From positions 45,358,018-45,422,017 of the forward strand of contig NC_090177.1 of the NCBI RefSeq assembly GCF_024679245.1: DNA of 64,000 nucleotides, read 5' to 3'. The stretch is from Pseudorasbora parva (Eukaryota > Chordata > Actinopteri > Cypriniformes > Gobionidae). Under the pieces are notes generated by a model. The model did not search any database. It saw only the letters and a program-made list of their open reading frames with translations, and was not told the origin of the DNA. This document shows positions 60,619 through 64,000 of the stretch, one piece after another; position 1 is the stretch's first letter, and each line of letters opens with the position of its first letter. The position numbers and the translations under genes are program-made.

Positions 60619-61746
60619 TCGCAAAGGGGGGTGATGCTAATGTACGCCCACGACACACCATGTGCGGGACACCACGGCACCAGAGCCACGTATGACACAC
60701 TGAAACAGGTGGCATATTGGCCCGGCATGCAGCGAGATGTTGCGGAGTACGTCAGAGAGTGTCTGGTTTGCTGTCAGTTCCAACCGGCAAACCCGAACCA
60801 CAGAGCCCCACTGCAACGCAGAGGAATCACGTTTCCATGGTCAGACCTACAAATCGACTGGGTAGGACCCCTGCCCAGGTCCACAAGAGGCAACAAGTAC
60901 TTTCTTACAGTGGTGTGCCAGTTTACCAAGTGGGTGGAGTGTCTACCAGCACCCAACGACACCGCCCAGACCACAGCATACCTCCTGTTAAACCACGTTT
61001 TCTCACGGTTCGGATTGCCACTGAAAGTCAACTCAGACAGAGGCACCCATTTCACTGCCGAGATCATGCAACAAATCTGGAAATGCCTGGGGATACAGGC
61101 TAGACTGCACGTCAGTTACCATCCAATCGCATCAGGGCAAGTTGAACGATCGAATCGCACAGTAGTCGCCATGCTGAGAAAGTACGTGTCTGCTAACCAA
61201 AAAGACTGGGATATGAAACTCCCCCTCGTGCTGATGGCCCTCAGAGCCACCCCGCAGGAATCAACACGGGTATCCCCTTTTGAACTCATGACTGGGCGGC
61301 AGATGACTCTGCCACTACACCTGCTGTACCAACCCGGCGACTCCAACCTGGTCACCGCGTACACCACATTCCAGTACCTCGATGAGCTCCATAGACATTT
61401 AAAAACAACTTTTGCCTTTGCTCAGCAACACTTGCAAAAGAGCGCTGAAGGTCAGAAAGCCTACTACGACCGCAAAGCCTCACACCAAGAACTGGAGGTG
61501 GGCAACAAGGTCTGGTATTACAACTTCAACCCGCCACCTTTGACAGGCTCCCGACGATTGTCAAAGAAATTTCTGCCCCACTGGACGGGACCCCATGAGA
61601 TTATGAACAAACTCTCTCCCGTCGCATACCAGATTCAGCTAAACCAGGGACAAAGAGAACCAGTTCTCAAATGGGTTCACAGGAACCAGATCAAGAGACA
61701 TGTGGCCACTAACAGAGAAAGACAGTTAGGGGCCAATGCAAGCTGA
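60619..61746 (+). pseudogene. pol: Provirus integrase, same frame after an in-frame TGA
   Basis: The frame continues without shift after the stop. It holds a zinc-binding HHCC region (GHHG, then CLVCC), the catalytic core with Asp in IDWVG (60856), Asp in NSDRGTHF (61036) and Glu in QVERSNR (61144), a DD35E spacing, and a C-terminal HWTGPHEI motif like the GPY/F domain. The first Met in this segment is at 60634, but retroviral integrase is normally made as part of Pol, so the TGA probably inactivates this copy unless suppressed. Everything else in it looks intact. Confidence 0.85.
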
Positions 61747-61800
61747 ACACAACCGCCGTCCCCGAAACGAGAAGACTGTCCCACCCACCTGGGACAAATC

Positions 61801-61812
61801 TCACTGACACAC

Positions 61813-61855
<43 letters not shown>

Positions 61856-61865
61856 CCTGTAACAG
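61801..61865 (+). promoter_or_regulatory. Long pyrimidine tract and env splice acceptor
   Basis: (CT)n of about 45 nt, then TTGCCTGTAACAG, ends one base before the env ATG. This is a strong acceptor layout for a spliced env mRNA; the donor in the leader is not identified. Confidence 0.75.
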
Positions 61866-61866
61866 G

Positions 61867-63633
61867 ATGCCACTGTGGATCCTGCTCCTGTGCCTCCAGA
61901 CAATCAGAGGCCAGCCACCACCAGACATCATCACACCGGGTCCAGCCTCGGGCATCGTACTGAGAGAGCAACCTGGACTTCTGATCACCAACTGCCGAAC
62001 CCACACTCAGAAGGTGTATGTCCGACTTGACCCCCGCAACGTCTACAACGCACACTACCCCCGTACAGTAGCCCAGTACAGCTGGGCCGGTGCTCGCTGG
62101 ACAGAGGACTCTCTCCGCCACGCCGATGCTGATGTCACGCACATGCTAAAACAACTAGAGAAGATGACCGTCACCCAGGCAGAATTAGGTGGACACAACC
62201 GCCGCCCCAAACGGTTCCTGGGAGCGCTGCTCGGAGCCGCTGCCGCCGTCGGAACTCTGTTTAACATTGGTATGTCCAGTGTCAACGCAGTGAACATCGC
62301 CACAGTAAGACGACATGTGGCTGAAATCCAAACTGAACTTCCACAGCTCAAAGAGCAACTCACCACACAGAGTGCCGCTCTACAGACTATCGGCAAGACG
62401 TTGAGAGGAACTGTGGTAATTCTAAACACCCACAGTGTCCTGTTGAACCAGACCGTGAACTCCATGAAACAGTTATTCACCGTCTTCCAAAATGACTTTG
62501 CCCAAACACAGCTAGTTACCGCCTTAATGACGGACATGTTACGGGAAATAAGCTCGTCCATCGACAGCTTAGCCATGGGTAGAATCCCACCGTACCTGAT
62601 ACCCTTAAGCCTGGTGCAAAACGTGTTGGCATCTGCGATCAACGCACCCACTGACCCGCTGCAGATACACCTGGCCTACTCGTTGGGAAGCGCCATTCCC
62701 CTGTATGTGGATCCCGAGCAGAAAGAAATGGGTTTCCTCCTTAATTTACCCATCATCGAGTCGAGCCGAATCTACCGACTCAAAGACATTATTAATGTAG
62801 GCTTTTGGAAAGGTAACACCCACCTCAAGGTGCGCACTCCTCAGGTAGTCGCGTACCATGACAGCGACACACAGCTGTACCTAGCCCCAAACCTACACAT
62901 GTGCACCCTGACCAAAGACATTCATTATCTCTGCCCAAGCAAACCTTTCCTCCGAGACAACACGGAGGGAATCTGCGGGTTGCAACCTATGCTCAGCAAT
63001 ACCCGCTGCCCCACCGACGCAACGCCTCGTACCCTAGTCACCGAGACGCAAGCAGAGATCGTAGGTGACAGGTGGCTCGTCAACACTCCCGTGCGCACCG
63101 CCACACTGATCTACGACCAACACGACACTGCGACTCGTATCAACCTGCTGGATCAGAGCATGTGGGTCCAAGTACCACGAGGAGCCATCCTCCACCTGGA
63201 CGACTTGGCCTTGTACCACCTCCCGAGCGAAGAATACCAGTCGGAACTGGAAATCCCCGCCTTCTTCAAGGACCACAACTTCACCCTCGCTCCCGAGTTA
63301 GAATTGTGGATTGAGAAAGGGGGGCCCCAGCTCATTGACATTGCTCCCCTTGATACAGCCCTCCAAGCATTGTCCCGAATACCCATCCTGAATAACTCTC
63401 CTGTGGTCCAAACCTGGACCGCAGCTGACACTGCGCTATGTGTCTCTATGATCTTCGGCAATACCCTAACCCTGGGCATCGCTTTCCTCCTGTACAGAAA
63501 GTTCAACCAGATGAGAACCTCCACAGCCAAGCTCACAACGGCCGTGTCCGGGGGTCTCCGATGGAAACCCCGGAGGGAAATTACAACGCCCGGAGCAGAG
63601 ACGGACCTCATCGAGCTGGCGCCCCAGCCGTAA
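61867..63633 (+). CDS. env: Provirus env, fusion-protein-like (588 aa)
   Basis: Predicted class I membrane fusion glycoprotein. There is a signal peptide (about 1-15, MPLWILLLCLQTIRG), a short N-terminal subunit, a furin-type RPKR site at 113-116, and a hydrophobic Gly/Ala-rich fusion peptide directly after it. A heptad-repeat region (about 145-200), a long ectodomain and a membrane segment at about 523-543 with a short basic tail complete it. Most of the ectodomain lies after the cleavage site, and the retroviral CX6CC motif was not seen. That layout resembles paramyxovirus, baculovirus or errantivirus F proteins more than a typical retroviral SU/TM. No breaks seen. Function is inferred from layout only. 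Confidence 0.85.
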   Translation: MPLWILLLCLQTIRGQPPPDIITPGPASGIVLREQPGLLITNCRTHTQKVYVRLDPRNVYNAHYPRTVAQYSWAGARWTEDSLRHADADVTHMLKQLEKMTVTQAELGGHNRRPKRFLGALLGAAAAVGTLFNIGMSSVNAVNIATVRRHVAEIQTELPQLKEQLTTQSAALQTIGKTLRGTVVILNTHSVLLNQTVNSMKQLFTVFQNDFAQTQLVTALMTDMLREISSSIDSLAMGRIPPYLIPLSLVQNVLASAINAPTDPLQIHLAYSLGSAIPLYVDPEQKEMGFLLNLPIIESSRIYRLKDIINVGFWKGNTHLKVRTPQVVAYHDSDTQLYLAPNLHMCTLTKDIHYLCPSKPFLRDNTEGICGLQPMLSNTRCPTDATPRTLVTETQAEIVGDRWLVNTPVRTATLIYDQHDTATRINLLDQSMWVQVPRGAILHLDDLALYHLPSEEYQSELEIPAFFKDHNFTLAPELELWIEKGGPQLIDIAPLDTALQALSRIPILNNSPVVQTWTAADTALCVSMIFGNTLTLGIAFLLYRKFNQMRTSTAKLTTAVSGGLRWKPRREITTPGAETDLIELAPQP

Positions 63634-63832
63634 CAAACACCTGCTCCCGACTGCCCGACTCACCTACCATCCATCCATCGTGATGGGAGGCTGTCCGAGA
63701 ATAACCTCAGGAACCGAAGGCTGAAGAAAAACAACAATTAAGAAACCACTAGCCACTTGACCCTCATGATCCACCTGTCATCCGAACAAAACGATAACTG
63801 TCATCCGACGATGTCATACGGACTTCGTCAGG
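63634..63832 (+). other. Provirus 3' non-coding region
   Basis: About 200 bp with no frame between env and the polypurine tract. Confidence 0.6.
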
Positions 63833-63846
63833 TGAAAAGGGGGAAC
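63833..63846 (+). promoter_or_regulatory. Polypurine tract
   Basis: GTGAAAAGGGGGAAC directly precedes the 3' LTR, the usual site for plus-strand priming. Confidence 0.8.
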
Positions 63847-64000
63847 TGTAGCGTCTGTGGTCTCTTACAATGAGGATCAAAGAGGAACCCAATGTTGATT
63901 GTAAAAAGGGGGGGATAGCTTTTAGCCGCATGTAAATTAAGAGCCACGCCACAGAGTCTGGGGGAAGTGACAACTTCGGCAGTTTTACGACCCCGTCCAA
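63847..64000 (+). repeat. 3' LTR of the provirus, first 154 bp
   Basis: Identical by eye to 49991-50144. Continues past the window. Confidence 0.95.

Larger units (their letters stand above)
49991..64000 (+). mobile_element. Endogenous retrovirus-like provirus (3' LTR incomplete in window)
   Basis: TGTAGCGTCT starts at 49991 and again at 63847, bounding a gag, pol, env provirus of at least 14 kb. The first 154 bp of both LTRs read identically. Features: long LTR, leader of about 2.7 kb, gag without zinc knuckle, same-frame gag/pol separated by UGA, dual RNase H, integrase after an in-frame UGA, and a fusion-protein-like env. The dual RNase H and env place it nearer to retroviruses than to ordinary Ty3/gypsy; it might belong to the fish lineage described as lokiretroviruses, which I could not test. 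Confidence 0.9.

Overview
The window is vertebrate, almost certainly teleost and probably cyprinid-like DNA. It carries one host gene, a RAF1-type Ser/Thr kinase split into short GT..AG exons separated by long AT-rich introns. Those introns are packed with fish-type repeats: Tc1/mariner, hAT, TTAA-flanked MITEs, THAP-domain transposon remnants, L2/CR1 LINEs, a DIRS fragment and (TG)n arrays. There are no operons, rRNAs, tRNAs or CRISPR arrays. The species call is an inference from repeat families and gene structure.

Layout. 1-6.7 kb: DNA transposons, including a complete Tc1-like element with an intact transposase. 6.7-36.4 kb: the 3' two-thirds of raf1 (11 exons, from the conserved 14-3-3 site in CR2 through the whole kinase domain to stop and polyA signal); the RBD and cysteine-rich domain exons must lie to the left of the window. 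Its introns hold nested insertions: a DD37E Tc1-like element inside a THAP-domain transposase exon, a LINE fragment inside a foldback MITE, hAT elements with 8-bp target duplications, and a 5'-truncated copy of the L2 seen further right. 36.4-38.9 kb: intergenic repeat debris. 38.9-49.2 kb: a nearly full-length L2-clade LINE (ORF1 with an SGNH esterase, ORF2 with endonuclease and RT). A complete 5.1-kb Ty3/gypsy element has split its endonuclease domain; that element has 371-bp LTRs that look identical, a GTAAC target duplication, one uninterrupted gag-pol ORF, integrase placed before RT (Gmr1 type) and a SCAN-like capsid.

49.3-50.0 kb: a 22-bp minisatellite (31.8 copies) cut off by the left LTR of a large endogenous retrovirus-like provirus (49,991 to beyond 64,000). 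The provirus has long LTRs, a 2.7-kb leader, gag (coiled coil, no CCHC), pol in the same frame as gag behind a UGA-CUA-G stop, dual RNase H domains, a second protease-like domain lacking the active-site Asp, an in-frame UGA just before integrase, and a fusion-protein-like env behind a strong splice-acceptor signal. The visible 154 bp of the 3' LTR match the 5' LTR, so the insertion is young.

The elements work as independent mobile units; only raf1 is a host gene. The two LTR elements are the youngest layers and carry the most unusual biology in the window.
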